Source: BRHc4a sp049325055
Lineage (GTDB): Bacteria > Bacillota > Desulfotomaculia > Desulfotomaculales > Desulfocucumaceae
Assembly (NCBI GenBank): GCA_049325055.1
Contig: JBMOPB010000117.1
Location: 1-24,523 of the forward strand
Length of the DNA stretch: 24,523 nt
Direction: 5' to 3'
Shown here: piece by piece, positions 6,958-14,252 of the stretch
Layout of the letters: the number at the start of each line of letters is the position of its first letter
Position numbering within the stretch: the stretch's first letter is position 1
Program-made: the position numbers and the translations under genes
The notes under the pieces: generated by a model
Told to the model about the DNA's origin: nothing
Seen by the model: only the letters and a program-made list of their open reading frames with translations
Database searches by the model: none

Positions 6958-7143
6958 ATGGCGAAAAAGTCAATTATCAATAAAAATTTGAGGGAGCCCA
7001 AATTCAAGGTGCGCCAATACAACAGGTGCAAGCTGTGCGGCCGGCCCCATGCCTATATGAGGAAATTCGGCATCTGCCGCATCTGCTTCCGGGAACTCTC
7101 CTATCGCGGTGAAATCCCGGGCATCCGTAAGGCCAGCTGGTAA
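6958..7143 (+). CDS. rpsZ: 30S ribosomal protein S14, zinc-binding type Z
   Basis: S14 is a late small-subunit head protein. This is the short 61-residue type with a CKLC (residues 24-27) and CRIC (residues 40-43) zinc-binding pair, unlike the roughly 100-residue cysteine-free type found in E. coli. MAKKSIINKN at the N-terminus and the GEIPGIRKASW ending are typical. The ATG at 6958 follows AAAGGAGGG. Only this zinc type is present in the window. Confidence 0.97.
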   Translation: MAKKSIINKNLREPKFKVRQYNRCKLCGRPHAYMRKFGICRICFRELSYRGEIPGIRKASW

Positions 7144-7164
7144 TGTGGAAGGAGGTATTAACGC

Positions 7165-7563
7165 ATGGTAATGACTGACCCCATCGCCGACTTCTTGACA
7201 CGCATACGCAACGCCAATGTTGTTTACCATGAAAAGGTTGAGGCGCCGGCTTCCAAGATGAAAATGGCCATAGCCGATATTCTCAAGGAAGAGGGTTTTA
7301 TTAAAGACTGCGAGTATGTAGCAGACGGTAAACAGGGCATAGTCAGGGTTTACATGAAGTATGGCAACAATAAGGAAAGGGTTATTACCGGGCTGAAAAG
7401 GATCAGCAAACCAGGGTTGAAGGTATACGCCCGTAAGGACTCGGTTCCCAAGGTGCTGGGGGGGTTGGGTATAGCCATCCTGTCCACATCTCACGGGATT
7501 ATGACCGATAAAAGAGCCAGGAAACTGGGGCTGGGCGGAGAAGTAATTTGCTATGTTTGGTAG
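7165..7563 (+). CDS. rpsH: 30S ribosomal protein S8
   Basis: S8 binds the 16S central domain and in E. coli represses the spc operon. The product is 132 residues with TDPIADFLTRIRNAN at the start and the signature GLGIAILSTSHGIMTDKRARKLGLGGEVICYVW at the end. Two ATG codons are possible (7165 and 7171); GGAAGGAGGT at 7147-7156 is 8 nt before the first, so 7165 is chosen. rplF follows after 27 nt. Confidence 0.97.
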   Translation: MVMTDPIADFLTRIRNANVVYHEKVEAPASKMKMAIADILKEEGFIKDCEYVADGKQGIVRVYMKYGNNKERVITGLKRISKPGLKVYARKDSVPKVLGGLGIAILSTSHGIMTDKRARKLGLGGEVICYVW

Positions 7564-7590
7564 TATCCTTCAGTCGCAGGAGGTATGAAA

Positions 7591-8139
7591 ATGTCAAGGA
7601 TTGGTAAGCAGCCCATACCGCTCCCCCAGGGAGTCGAGATTAATATAGAGGGAAATGTGGTGGCGGTTAAAGGGCCCAAGGGAACCCTACAGAGAGAGTT
7701 TCACAGGAACATGAACATCAAGGTTGAAGACGGCAAGCTGCTGGTGGAAAGGCCGTCTGACGAACCCGTAGACAGGTCACTGCACGGTTTGTCCCGCACA
7801 CTGCTTAACAACATGGTAGTGGGTGTCACCGCCGGATTTCAGAGAACGCTGGAACTGGTGGGCGTTGGTTACAAAGCGTCAAAACAGGGCAATAAGCTTG
7901 TACTGTCGGTTGGATACTCCCACCCGGTTGAGATGGATCCCCCCGAAGGGATTGAAATAGAAGTGCCCGCACCCACCAGGGTTGTTGTCAAAGGTGTGGA
8001 TAAAGAAAAGGTAGGAGCCTTTGCAGCCAACGTCAGGGCGGTGAGAGAGCCGGAGCCCTACAAGGGTAAGGGCATCAAGTACGACAACGAGCGCATTCGC
8101 CGCAAGGCTGGCAAGACTGGCGGTAAAGGCAAGAAGTAA
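7591..8139 (+). CDS. rplF: 50S ribosomal protein L6
   Basis: L6 sits near the GTPase-factor binding region of the large subunit. The product is 182 residues with SRIGKQPIPLPQGVEI at the start, the VGVGYKASKQGNKLVLSVGYSHPV core and the C-terminal signature EPEPYKGKGIKYDNERIRRKAGKTG. The ATG at 7591 is preferred because CAGGAGGT (7577-7584) directly abuts the other ATG at 7585, leaving 6 nt to 7591. Confidence 0.96.
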   Translation: MSRIGKQPIPLPQGVEINIEGNVVAVKGPKGTLQREFHRNMNIKVEDGKLLVERPSDEPVDRSLHGLSRTLLNNMVVGVTAGFQRTLELVGVGYKASKQGNKLVLSVGYSHPVEMDPPEGIEIEVPAPTRVVVKGVDKEKVGAFAANVRAVREPEPYKGKGIKYDNERIRRKAGKTGGKGKK

Positions 8140-8161
8140 CTGGCGAAGGAGTTGAGAACCG

Positions 8162-8530
8162 GTGATTAACAAACCCGACCGCAAACAAGTGCGGGCCAAG
8201 CGGCAGCAGCGGGTTCGCAACAAGATTTATGGCACCGCCGAAAGGCCCCGCCTGAATGTTTATCGCAGCCTCAATAATATATACGCGCAACTGATAGACG
8301 ACGACAAGGGAGTCACACTGGCAGCCGTGTCAACCCTCTCGCCGGAACTGAAAGGCAAACTGGACAGCGGCGGAAATCTGGAAGCCGCAGCCGCCGTGGG
8401 AGGGCTTATCGCAAAGAAAGCCCTTGAGAAAGGAATATCCAGTGTTGTTTTTGATAGGGCCGGATATTTGTATCACGGGCGTGTGAAAGCCCTGGCGGAT
8501 GCGGCCAGGGAAGGCGGCCTGCAATTTTGA
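8162..8530 (+). CDS. rplR: 50S ribosomal protein L18
   Basis: L18 binds 5S rRNA together with L5. The product is 122 residues with the basic N-terminus RKQVRAKRQQRVRNKI, the ERPRLNVYRSLNNIYAQLIDD segment and the VFDRAGYLYHGRVKALADAAREGGLQF ending. The GTG start at 8162 follows GAAGGAGTTGAG. Spacing to rplF is 22 nt and to rpsE 33 nt, consistent with one transcript. Confidence 0.97.
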   Translation: MINKPDRKQVRAKRQQRVRNKIYGTAERPRLNVYRSLNNIYAQLIDDDKGVTLAAVSTLSPELKGKLDSGGNLEAAAAVGGLIAKKALEKGISSVVFDRAGYLYHGRVKALADAAREGGLQF

Positions 8531-8563
8531 CGGGTATGACCCGCGAAGTAAGGAGGGAAATAG

Positions 8564-9064
8564 GTGTCCAGGATTGATGCTGGCAAGCTGGAATTATCCG
8601 AGAAGGTCGTGTACATCAACCGGGTGGCCAAAGTGGTTAAAGGGGGGCGGAGGTTCAGCTTCTCGGCCCTTGTGGTCGTGGGTGACGGTAGCGGCCATGT
8701 TGGATCTGGTCTGGGAAAGGCCGGGGAGGTCCCCGAGGCTATCCGTAAAGGAATAGAAGACGCTAAGAAAAATATGGTGGAGGTTCCCCTTTCCGGAACT
8801 ACTATTCCCCATGAGGTACTGGGGCACTTCGGTGCCGGCAAGGTGCTGTTGAAACCTGCCGCTCCCGGTACCGGTGTTATTGCCGGGGGGCCGGTAAGGG
8901 CTATCCTGGAACTGGCCGGGGTAAGGGATATTTTGACCAAGTCATTGGGATCAAACAATGCCAACAACATGGTTCATGCCACCATGGCCGCCCTTAAAAA
9001 CCTCAAAACACCGCAAGAGGTTGCCCGGCTCAGGGGTAAAACGGTAGAAGAACTTCTGGGTTAG
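8564..9064 (+). CDS. rpsE: 30S ribosomal protein S5
   Basis: S5 lies at the mRNA entry site and affects decoding accuracy. The product is 166 residues. The N-terminal double-stranded-RNA-binding-like domain is seen in LSEKVVYINRVAKVVKGGRRFSFSALVVVGDG and the C-terminal domain in PGTGVIAGGPVRAILELAGVRDILTKSLGSNN. The GTG start at 8564 follows AAGGAGGGAAATAG. rpmD starts 11 nt after its stop. Confidence 0.97.
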   Translation: MSRIDAGKLELSEKVVYINRVAKVVKGGRRFSFSALVVVGDGSGHVGSGLGKAGEVPEAIRKGIEDAKKNMVEVPLSGTTIPHEVLGHFGAGKVLLKPAAPGTGVIAGGPVRAILELAGVRDILTKSLGSNNANNMVHATMAALKNLKTPQEVARLRGKTVEELLG

Positions 9065-9075
9065 GAGTGAAAAAA

Positions 9076-9255
9076 TTGGCAAGATTAAAGATTACCCTGG
9101 TCAAAAGCCTCATTGGAAGGCCCGAGGACCAGAGGGATACCGTTCGGGCCCTAGGCCTTGGAAAAACAAACAGCTCTGTTGTTAAAGAAGAGAACCCTGC
9201 CATTATGGGTATGATTAAAAAGGTCTCTCACCTGGTTAAGGTGGAAGAGGTCTAA
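9076..9255 (+). CDS. rpmD: 50S ribosomal protein L30
   Basis: L30 is a small large-subunit protein that is absent in some bacterial lineages. The TTG at 9076 gives 59 residues that begin ARLKITLVKSLIGRPEDQR, as expected; AGGAG at 9063-9067 is 8 nt upstream. An in-frame GTG at 9067 overlaps that site, so it is not the likely start. The LGLGKTNSSVV segment and the MGMIKKVSHLVKVEEV ending match the family. Confidence 0.94.
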   Translation: MARLKITLVKSLIGRPEDQRDTVRALGLGKTNSSVVKEENPAIMGMIKKVSHLVKVEEV

Positions 9256-9269
9256 GGAGGTGCAATTTC

Positions 9270-9716
9270 TTGGTCCACTTAGGTGAATTGCGACCAAACC
9301 CGGGCGCCCGGAAAGAGCCCACCCGAAAGGGGCAGGGTATTGGCTCAGGAAACGGCAAGACGGCCGGCAGAGGCCACAAGGGGCAAAATGCCCGTTCGGG
9401 CGGTGGGGTACGGCCCGGCTTTGAGGGTGGCCAGATGCCCTTGCAGAGGCGTATGCCCAAGAGGGGATTCACAAATGCGCCTTTCAAAAAACACATAGTA
9501 ACCGTTAACCTGGACAGCCTCAACAGGTTTGAGGCCGGCGCCGTTGTTACTCCGGAAACTCTCCTGGAAAACAAGGTAATCAAAAAATTAGGTGACGGTG
9601 TAAAAATCCTTGGCAATGGGAACCTGGAAAAAGCTCTGACAGTAAAAGCCCATGCCTTCAGCAAATCTGCCGCCGAGAAGATAGAGGCTTTAGGCGGCAA
9701 AGCTGAGGTGATTTAA
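9270..9716 (+). CDS. rplO: 50S ribosomal protein L15
   Basis: L15 is a late assembly protein of the large subunit. The product is 148 residues with LGELRPNPGARKEPTRKGQGIGSGNGKTAGRGHKGQNARSG at the glycine-rich N-terminus and a FEGGQMPLQRRMPKRGF motif after it. The start is TTG at 9270, with AAGGAGGTG 7 nt upstream; no ATG or GTG fits. The stop is followed after a single base by the secY start. Confidence 0.95.
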   Translation: MVHLGELRPNPGARKEPTRKGQGIGSGNGKTAGRGHKGQNARSGGGVRPGFEGGQMPLQRRMPKRGFTNAPFKKHIVTVNLDSLNRFEAGAVVTPETLLENKVIKKLGDGVKILGNGNLEKALTVKAHAFSKSAAEKIEALGGKAEVI

Positions 9717-9717
9717 A

Positions 9718-10977
9718 TTGATCAGTACCCTGCAGGCTGCCTGGAAAATTGATGAGCTGAGAAGAAAAGTCCTGTTTACACTGGCTATGCTTTTTGTATT
9801 CCGGCTGGGCGCCCATGTGCCGGTACCCGGTGTGGATTCAAGGGTTTTTGCGGAACTTGTGAACAGCAACACCCTGTTCGGCTTTTTTGATGTTATTTCC
9901 GGAGGGGCTTTCAAAAACTTCTCGGTATTTGCCATGAGCATAACCCCGTACATCAACGCCTCAATTATAATGCAGTTGCTGACGGTGGTTATCCCCCACC
10001 TGGAAAGGCTGGCCAAAGAAGGGGAAGAAGGTCGTAAAAGAATTACCCAGTACACCAGGTACCTTACCGTGGTCCTGGCCTTCCTTCAGGCCATCGGGAC
10101 CACCGCAGCCCTGAAGAGGGCCATGGTGGACCCTTCAATCTGGAATTACCTGCTGGTGGCGTTGACACTGACCGCAGGCACCGCGCTTCTGATGTGGCTG
10201 GGTGAACAGATTACCGATAAAGGAATAGGAAACGGAATTTCGCTCTTAATATTTGCGGGTATTGTTTCCAGGCTGCCCTCGGCGCTTTTGAGCCTGGCGG
10301 AGTACTTGCAGGCAGGAACCATCAACTTTTTAAGCCTTTTGATGCTGGTGGTGATTGCCACTCTGGTTATCATGGGCATTGTGGCGGTTCAGGAAGGGCA
10401 GCGCAGGATACCGGTTCAGTATGCAAAGCGTGTGGTAGGCCGCAGGGTTTATGGGGGCCAGACCACCCACCTCCCGCTCAGGGTCAACCAGGCTGGTGTT
10501 ATTCCTGTGATATTTGCCTCTTCCATTATGATGTTTCCCGAGCAGATTGCAAGGTGGTTCACCGGTAATGTTGTAGCCGACTGGTATCTTTCGGTTTTCA
10601 GCTGGGGGACTTTCCTGCATACATTGTTCTATGCCCTGCTCATCATAGGATTTACGTACTTCTATACCGCAGTGATAATGAACCCCGTGGATATGGCCGA
10701 CAATATTAAAAAATACGGCGGCTTCATACCCGGAATCAGAGCCGGCCGGCCGACGGCCGAGTATATCAGCCGGGTTATGTCAAGGGTAACCTTGGCGGGA
10801 GCCGTATTTTTGGCGCTTATAGCCATATTGCCCAACTTCGTGCTGATAGCCACCAAAATCCCCAATATCTATTTTGGTGGAACATCCTTACTTATAGTGG
10901 TGGGTGTAGCGCTGGATACCATGAAGCAGATGGAGTCGCACATGCTTATGCGCAGCTACCAGGGCTTTATTAAGTAA
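9718..10977 (+). CDS. secY: Protein translocase channel subunit SecY
   Basis: SecY forms the membrane channel through which unfolded proteins leave the cytoplasm, with SecE, SecG and SecA. The product is 419 residues with about ten hydrophobic membrane segments. Signatures include RLGAHVPVPGV in the first part, SITPYINASIIMQLL (second membrane segment) and the conserved cytoplasmic loop EGQRRIPVQYAKRVVGRR near residue 225. The start is a TTG one base after the rplO stop, with GAGGTG inside the end of rplO. It is followed after 12 nt by map; adk, usual here, is missing. Confidence 0.97.
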   Translation: MISTLQAAWKIDELRRKVLFTLAMLFVFRLGAHVPVPGVDSRVFAELVNSNTLFGFFDVISGGAFKNFSVFAMSITPYINASIIMQLLTVVIPHLERLAKEGEEGRKRITQYTRYLTVVLAFLQAIGTTAALKRAMVDPSIWNYLLVALTLTAGTALLMWLGEQITDKGIGNGISLLIFAGIVSRLPSALLSLAEYLQAGTINFLSLLMLVVIATLVIMGIVAVQEGQRRIPVQYAKRVVGRRVYGGQTTHLPLRVNQAGVIPVIFASSIMMFPEQIARWFTGNVVADWYLSVFSWGTFLHTLFYALLIIGFTYFYTAVIMNPVDMADNIKKYGGFIPGIRAGRPTAEYISRVMSRVTLAGAVFLALIAILPNFVLIATKIPNIYFGGTSLLIVVGVALDTMKQMESHMLMRSYQGFIK

Positions 10978-10989
10978 GGGGTAAATACC

Positions 10990-11736
10990 ATGATAACCTT
11001 GAAAACCGAAAAAGAACTGGCTTATATGAGGGATGCCGGCCGTGTGGTGGCCGGGGCGCTTAAAGAGATAGAACCGGCGGTTAAACCGGGGCTGACAACC
11101 GCCGAACTGGATAAGCTGGCTGAAAGCTTTATCATTGCCAAGGGAGCCAGGCCGGCATTCAAAGGGCTTTACGGCTTCCCGTCCACAATCTGTGCCTCCC
11201 TCAACGAGCAGGTGGTTCATGGCATTCCCAGTTTAAGGGTTTTGGAAAATGGTGATATTATAAGTATTGACGTTGGGGCGGAAATAAATGGATATTACGG
11301 GGACAGCGCCGTTACGCTGCCGGTAGGTGAAGTGGATGATGAAACCAGACGACTTCTGAAGGTGACGGAAGAGTCCCTTTATCATGGTATTTCACAGGCC
11401 GTTCCCGGAAACCGGCTTTCGGATATATCCCACTCCGTACAAAAACATGTGGAAAGCAATGGCTTTTCCGTGGTCAGGGATTATGTGGGTCACGGGATAG
11501 GCAGAAGCATGCACGAGGAGCCGCAAGTTCCCAATTTCGGCCGTGCCGGCAGGGGACCGAGGCTGCAGGCAGGAATGACGCTGGCCATTGAGCCGATGGT
11601 TAACATGGGTACCCATGAGGTGTGTACACTTCCGGACAACTGGACTGTAGTCACCAAGGACAGGAAAAAATCGGCCCACTTTGAACATACCATAGCCATC
11701 ACCGATAGCAAGCCGGAAATTTTAACACGGCTATGA
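10990..11736 (+). CDS. map: Methionine aminopeptidase, type I
   Basis: This enzyme removes the initiator methionine from nascent proteins and uses two divalent metal ions. The product is 248 residues, the short type Ia length. By position the metal ligands are D94 (SIDVGAE), D105 (YYGDSA), H168 (VGHGIG), E201 (AIEPM) and E232 (HFEHT); H77 (VVHGIP) is the conserved substrate-binding histidine. All are present, so the enzyme should be active. The ATG start is 12 nt after secY with a weak AAGGGG site, so coupling to secY is likely. The stop overlaps the next frame (ATGA). Confidence 0.97.
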   Translation: MITLKTEKELAYMRDAGRVVAGALKEIEPAVKPGLTTAELDKLAESFIIAKGARPAFKGLYGFPSTICASLNEQVVHGIPSLRVLENGDIISIDVGAEINGYYGDSAVTLPVGEVDDETRRLLKVTEESLYHGISQAVPGNRLSDISHSVQKHVESNGFSVVRDYVGHGIGRSMHEEPQVPNFGRAGRGPRLQAGMTLAIEPMVNMGTHEVCTLPDNWTVVTKDRKKSAHFEHTIAITDSKPEILTRL

Positions 11737-11756
11737 TGCAGGCGGAGGTGGCAGGT

Positions 11757-12050
11757 TTGCAGATTAAACTGGAGCCGGGACAGCTGGTAATATCTACTGC
11801 CGGTCGTGACAAGGGCAAATTTTACCTGGTGCTGGAGGAAACCTTGGATAACAAGGTAAATGTTGTAGACGGTGAGATACGTAAGGTTGCAAATCCAAAG
11901 CGAAAGAATAAAAAGCACCTAAGGGCGTATCCGGAAATATCGTCGGAAGTTACCCAGAGAATAAAGGCAGGTCTTAAAGTCACCGACCTGGACGTCCGAA
12001 AGGCGCTTAAAGAGATGATCACCAACTATACCTGTGAAACCTTGTTGTGA
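11757..12050 (+). CDS. KOW-domain RNA-binding protein (ribosomal L14e-like)
   Basis: This is a small cytoplasmic protein of a family often found between map and infA in Firmicutes and predicted to bind RNA or ribosomes; its exact role is not established. The TTG at 11757 gives 97 residues and has GGAGGTGG 5 nt upstream; an ATG at 11733 that overlaps the map stop would add eight residues but has no Shine-Dalgarno sequence. The KOW-like segment LEPGQLVISTAGRDKGKFYLVLEE is at residues 4-28, followed by a lysine-rich stretch. The C-terminal 40 residues are helical and less conserved. Confidence 0.85.
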   Translation: MQIKLEPGQLVISTAGRDKGKFYLVLEETLDNKVNVVDGEIRKVANPKRKNKKHLRAYPEISSEVTQRIKAGLKVTDLDVRKALKEMITNYTCETLL

Positions 12051-12069
12051 GGAGGTTGGAGCGAAACTA

Positions 12070-12288
12070 ATGTCAAAGCAGGATGTTATTGAAGTTGAGG
12101 GTACTGTTATTGAGCCTCTGCCCAATGCCATGTTTCGCGTGGAACTCCAGAACGGGCATAAGGTACTGGCCCATGTCTCGGGTAAAATTCGCATGAATTT
12201 CATCCGAATTCTGGCCGGTGACCGGGTGATGGTCGAATTATCCCCTTATGACTTGAGCCGGGGCAGAATAGTGTACCGCTATAAATAA
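12070..12288 (+). CDS. infA: Translation initiation factor IF-1
   Basis: IF-1 blocks the A site of the 30S subunit during initiation. The product is exactly 72 residues, the universal length, with MSKQDVIEVEGTVIEPLPNAMFRVELQNGH at the start of its OB fold and the SPYDLSRGRIVYRYK ending. The ATG at 12070 has GAGGAGGT about 14 nt upstream (12050-12056 region), a rather long spacing. A perfect 10-bp hairpin follows the gene before rpmJ. Confidence 0.97.
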   Translation: MSKQDVIEVEGTVIEPLPNAMFRVELQNGHKVLAHVSGKIRMNFIRILAGDRVMVELSPYDLSRGRIVYRYK

Positions 12289-12300
12289 ACTGATTTTATG

Positions 12301-12324
12301 CGGTTCCGGCTGTGGCCGGAACCG
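12301..12324 (+). other. Perfect 10-bp hairpin between infA and rpmJ
   Basis: CGGTTCCGGC (12301-12310) and GCCGGAACCG (12315-12324) form a perfect 10-bp stem around a TGTG loop, 13 nt after the infA stop. It is followed by AAAGGGACGG rather than a run of T, so it does not look like a factor-independent terminator. It may be an RNA-processing or stability element, an attenuating structure, or a protein-binding site that sets the ratio of IF-1 to the downstream genes. Confidence 0.75.
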
Positions 12325-12378
12325 AAAGGGACGGACTTGAACCATAGATCTCAAGGGGTTATTTAAGGGGGGTTTTAG

Positions 12379-12492
12379 GTGAAAATACGCCCGTCAGTAA
12401 AACCAATGTGTGAAAAATGCAAGATCATCCGCAGGGAAGGCAAGGTAATGGTTATTTGCGAAAATCCCAAGCATAAGCAAAAGCAGGGATAA
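12379..12492 (+). CDS. rpmJ: 50S ribosomal protein L36 (zinc-binding form)
   Basis: L36 is the smallest ribosomal protein. The product is 37 residues, MKIRPSVKPMCEKCKIIRRE followed by a second half with VICENPKHKQ. The zinc ligands C11, C14, C27 and H32 are all present, so this is the zinc-containing form. The GTG start at 12379 follows AAGGGGGG (12365-12372) by 6 nt. A 285-bp spacer with repeat-like ends then separates it from rpsM, although the two genes are normally almost adjacent. Confidence 0.96.
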   Translation: MKIRPSVKPMCEKCKIIRREGKVMVICENPKHKQKQG

Positions 12493-12522
12493 TTCGCCTC
12501 CGGAGTCAGGACTCTTGGGTCG

Positions 12523-12730
12523 GAATCCAGAATTCAGAATTCAGAAGAAAATTATATGTTATTCTAATTCTGATTTATTTGTTCTAGAATTAAACCATGC
12601 TGGTTTTGACTATAGAGTTCCGGCACTATTGGGGTAAGTTCTGCATATGCAGATAGAATCCTTACATTGCGAGGATAGCAGAAGATGACAGGGCGGAATT
12701 ATTTATTTAAGGATTCTGGCTCCTGGATTC
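12523..12730. repeat. Repeat-bounded, MITE-like element between rpmJ and rpsM
   Basis: The left end (12523-12542) reads GAATCCAG followed by AATTCAGAATTC. The right end (12711-12730) is GGATTCTGGCTCCTGGATTC, whose reverse complement matches the left end at 16 of 20 positions. The 208-bp segment is AT-rich, has no good open frame and carries further GAATTC/AGAATT-like words in its left part. It could be a non-autonomous mobile element or a dispersed genomic repeat. No clear target-site duplication was recognised. Confidence 0.55.
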
Positions 12731-12777
12731 TTACAGTTATTATTAAGTTTTCATTATTAGGAGGTGTTCCTAAAAGC

Positions 12778-13149
12778 ATGGCACGTATTGCAGGAGCCGA
12801 TCTGCCCCGGGACAAGCGGGTTGAAATCGCCCTGACCTATATATTCGGTATAGGAAGGACGACATCCCAGAAGATTTTGGAGCAGACCGGGATTAACCCG
12901 AATACCAGGATGCGCAACCTGACAGAGGACGAAATCAACAGGCTGCGCGAGGTAATTGAAAAGAACTACAAGGTTGAGGGTGACCTGCGCCGGGAGGTGG
13001 CTCTCAATATAAAGAGGCTTATTGAGATCGGTTCCTATCGCGGATTGAGGCACCGCCGGGGGCTGCCGGTAAGGGGTCAGCGTACAAAAACCAACGCCCG
13101 CACCCGCAAGGGGCCCAAGAAGACCGTTGGCGTACGAAGGAAGAAATAA
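12778..13149 (+). CDS. rpsM: 30S ribosomal protein S13
   Basis: S13 contacts the P-site tRNA and bridges to the large subunit. The product is 123 residues with MARIAGADLPRDKRVEIALTYIFGIG at the start and the basic tail GLPVRGQRTKTNARTRKGPKKTVGVRRKK. The ATG at 12778 is fixed by TAGGAGGTG at about 12758-12766; an upstream in-frame ATG at 12685 lies in the spacer and would add residues foreign to the family. It heads the alpha-operon block (rpsM, rpsK, rpsD, rpoA, rplQ). Confidence 0.97.
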   Translation: MARIAGADLPRDKRVEIALTYIFGIGRTTSQKILEQTGINPNTRMRNLTEDEINRLREVIEKNYKVEGDLRREVALNIKRLIEIGSYRGLRHRRGLPVRGQRTKTNARTRKGPKKTVGVRRKK

Positions 13150-13165
13150 AGAAGGGGGTTAGATA

Positions 13166-13555
13166 ATGGCACGTCGCGCCGTTCGCACAAAGAGGCGTGA
13201 AAAAAAGAATATCGACCGTGGGGTGGCTCATATCAAGTCCACTTTTAATAATACTATCGTGACTATTACCGATGTTAAGGGAAATGCTATATCCTGGGCC
13301 AGTGCCGGCGGGGTTGGCTTCAAGGGTTCCAGGAAGAGCACTCCGTTTGCGGCCCAGATGGCTGCGGATAAAGCCGCCAAGGAAGCCATGGAGCACGGTC
13401 TTAAGGAAGTGGAAGTGATGGTCAAGGGGCCCGGCGCGGGCCGGGAAGCGGCCATTCGCTCACTGCAGGCTGCTGGTCTTGAGGTAAACCTTATTAAAGA
13501 TGTAACACCGATTCCACACAACGGGTGCCGGCCTCCCAAGCGCCGGAGAGTCTAA
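13166..13555 (+). CDS. rpsK: 30S ribosomal protein S11
   Basis: S11 lies on the 30S platform near the exit-site mRNA. The product is 129 residues with the HIKSTFNNTIVTITDVKGNAISWASAG core, VMVKGPGAGREAAIRSL and the DVTPIPHNGCRPPKRRRV ending that contacts rRNA. The ATG start follows AAGGGGGTTAG, 16 nt after rpsM. Spacing to rpsD is 19 nt. Confidence 0.97.
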   Translation: MARRAVRTKRREKKNIDRGVAHIKSTFNNTIVTITDVKGNAISWASAGGVGFKGSRKSTPFAAQMAADKAAKEAMEHGLKEVEVMVKGPGAGREAAIRSLQAAGLEVNLIKDVTPIPHNGCRPPKRRRV

Positions 13556-13574
13556 GGAGGTGCAGGTGTTTTAA

Positions 13575-14201
13575 ATGGCAAGGTATACTGAAGCTCAATG
13601 CAGGCTCTGCCGTAGAGAAGGCATTAAACTTTACCTCAAGGGTGACAGGTGTTACTCGGGTAAATGCGCCGTGGACCGGAAGAGCTACGCTCCTGGTATG
13701 CACGGGCAGGGAAGAAAAAAAGTAAGCGAATACGGTACCCAGCTGCGTGAAAAGCAAAAAACCCGCCGTATTTACGGTGTCCTTGAAAAGCAGTTCCGCA
13801 CCTATTTCGAGAAGGCCGAAAGGCAGCAGGGCATTACCGGTGAGAATCTTTTACGCCTCCTGGAAAGACGGCTGGACAACATCATTTACCGTCTCGGGCT
13901 GGGATCTTCACGGGTTGAAGCCCGTCAGCTCGTAAGGCACGGGCATTTTACCGTTAACGGAAGGAAAGTAAATATCCCCTCTTATACCACCAGAGTGGGG
14001 GATGTTATCGAGGTCCGTGAAAAGAGCAAAGAGTCCCCCCGTCTGAAAGAACTGATGGAGAGGGCGGCAGACAGAACTCCTCCGCCTTGGCTGGAATACG
14101 AACCGGATCAGGCCAGGGGCCGTGTTGTTGCGCTTCCCACAAGGGATCAAATCGACGTACCTGTGCAGGAACATCTCATTGTCGAGCTGTACTCCAGGTA
14201 A
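13575..14201 (+). CDS. rpsD: 30S ribosomal protein S4 (zinc-finger form)
   Basis: S4 is a primary 16S-binding protein that starts small-subunit assembly. The product is 208 residues. Cysteines C9, C12, C26 and C31 form the N-terminal zinc site of the cysteine-containing S4 type. The S4 RNA-binding domain follows in LERRLDNIIYRLGLGSSRVEARQLVRHGHFTVNGRKVNIPSY at about residues 97-140. The ATG at 13575 has AAGGAGGTGCAGG upstream at a slightly long spacing. In Firmicutes rpsD is not always in this cluster, so its place between rpsK and rpoA is informative. Confidence 0.97.
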   Translation: MARYTEAQCRLCRREGIKLYLKGDRCYSGKCAVDRKSYAPGMHGQGRKKVSEYGTQLREKQKTRRIYGVLEKQFRTYFEKAERQQGITGENLLRLLERRLDNIIYRLGLGSSRVEARQLVRHGHFTVNGRKVNIPSYTTRVGDVIEVREKSKESPRLKELMERAADRTPPPWLEYEPDQARGRVVALPTRDQIDVPVQEHLIVELYSR

Positions 14202-14252
14202 TCGGTGTGCAGGCCAGCGGGTTATTCCGGCCTTTAGGGAGGTTACCTTTTT

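Noticed and set aside
12301..12324. infA-rpmJ hairpin as a transcription terminator
   Set aside because: No T tract follows the stem, and rpmJ continues in the same direction 55 nt later.
14211..14236. AGGCC/GGCCT hairpin between rpsD and rpoA
   Set aside because: Only 5 bp with a long loop and no T tract; could be chance in GC-rich DNA.
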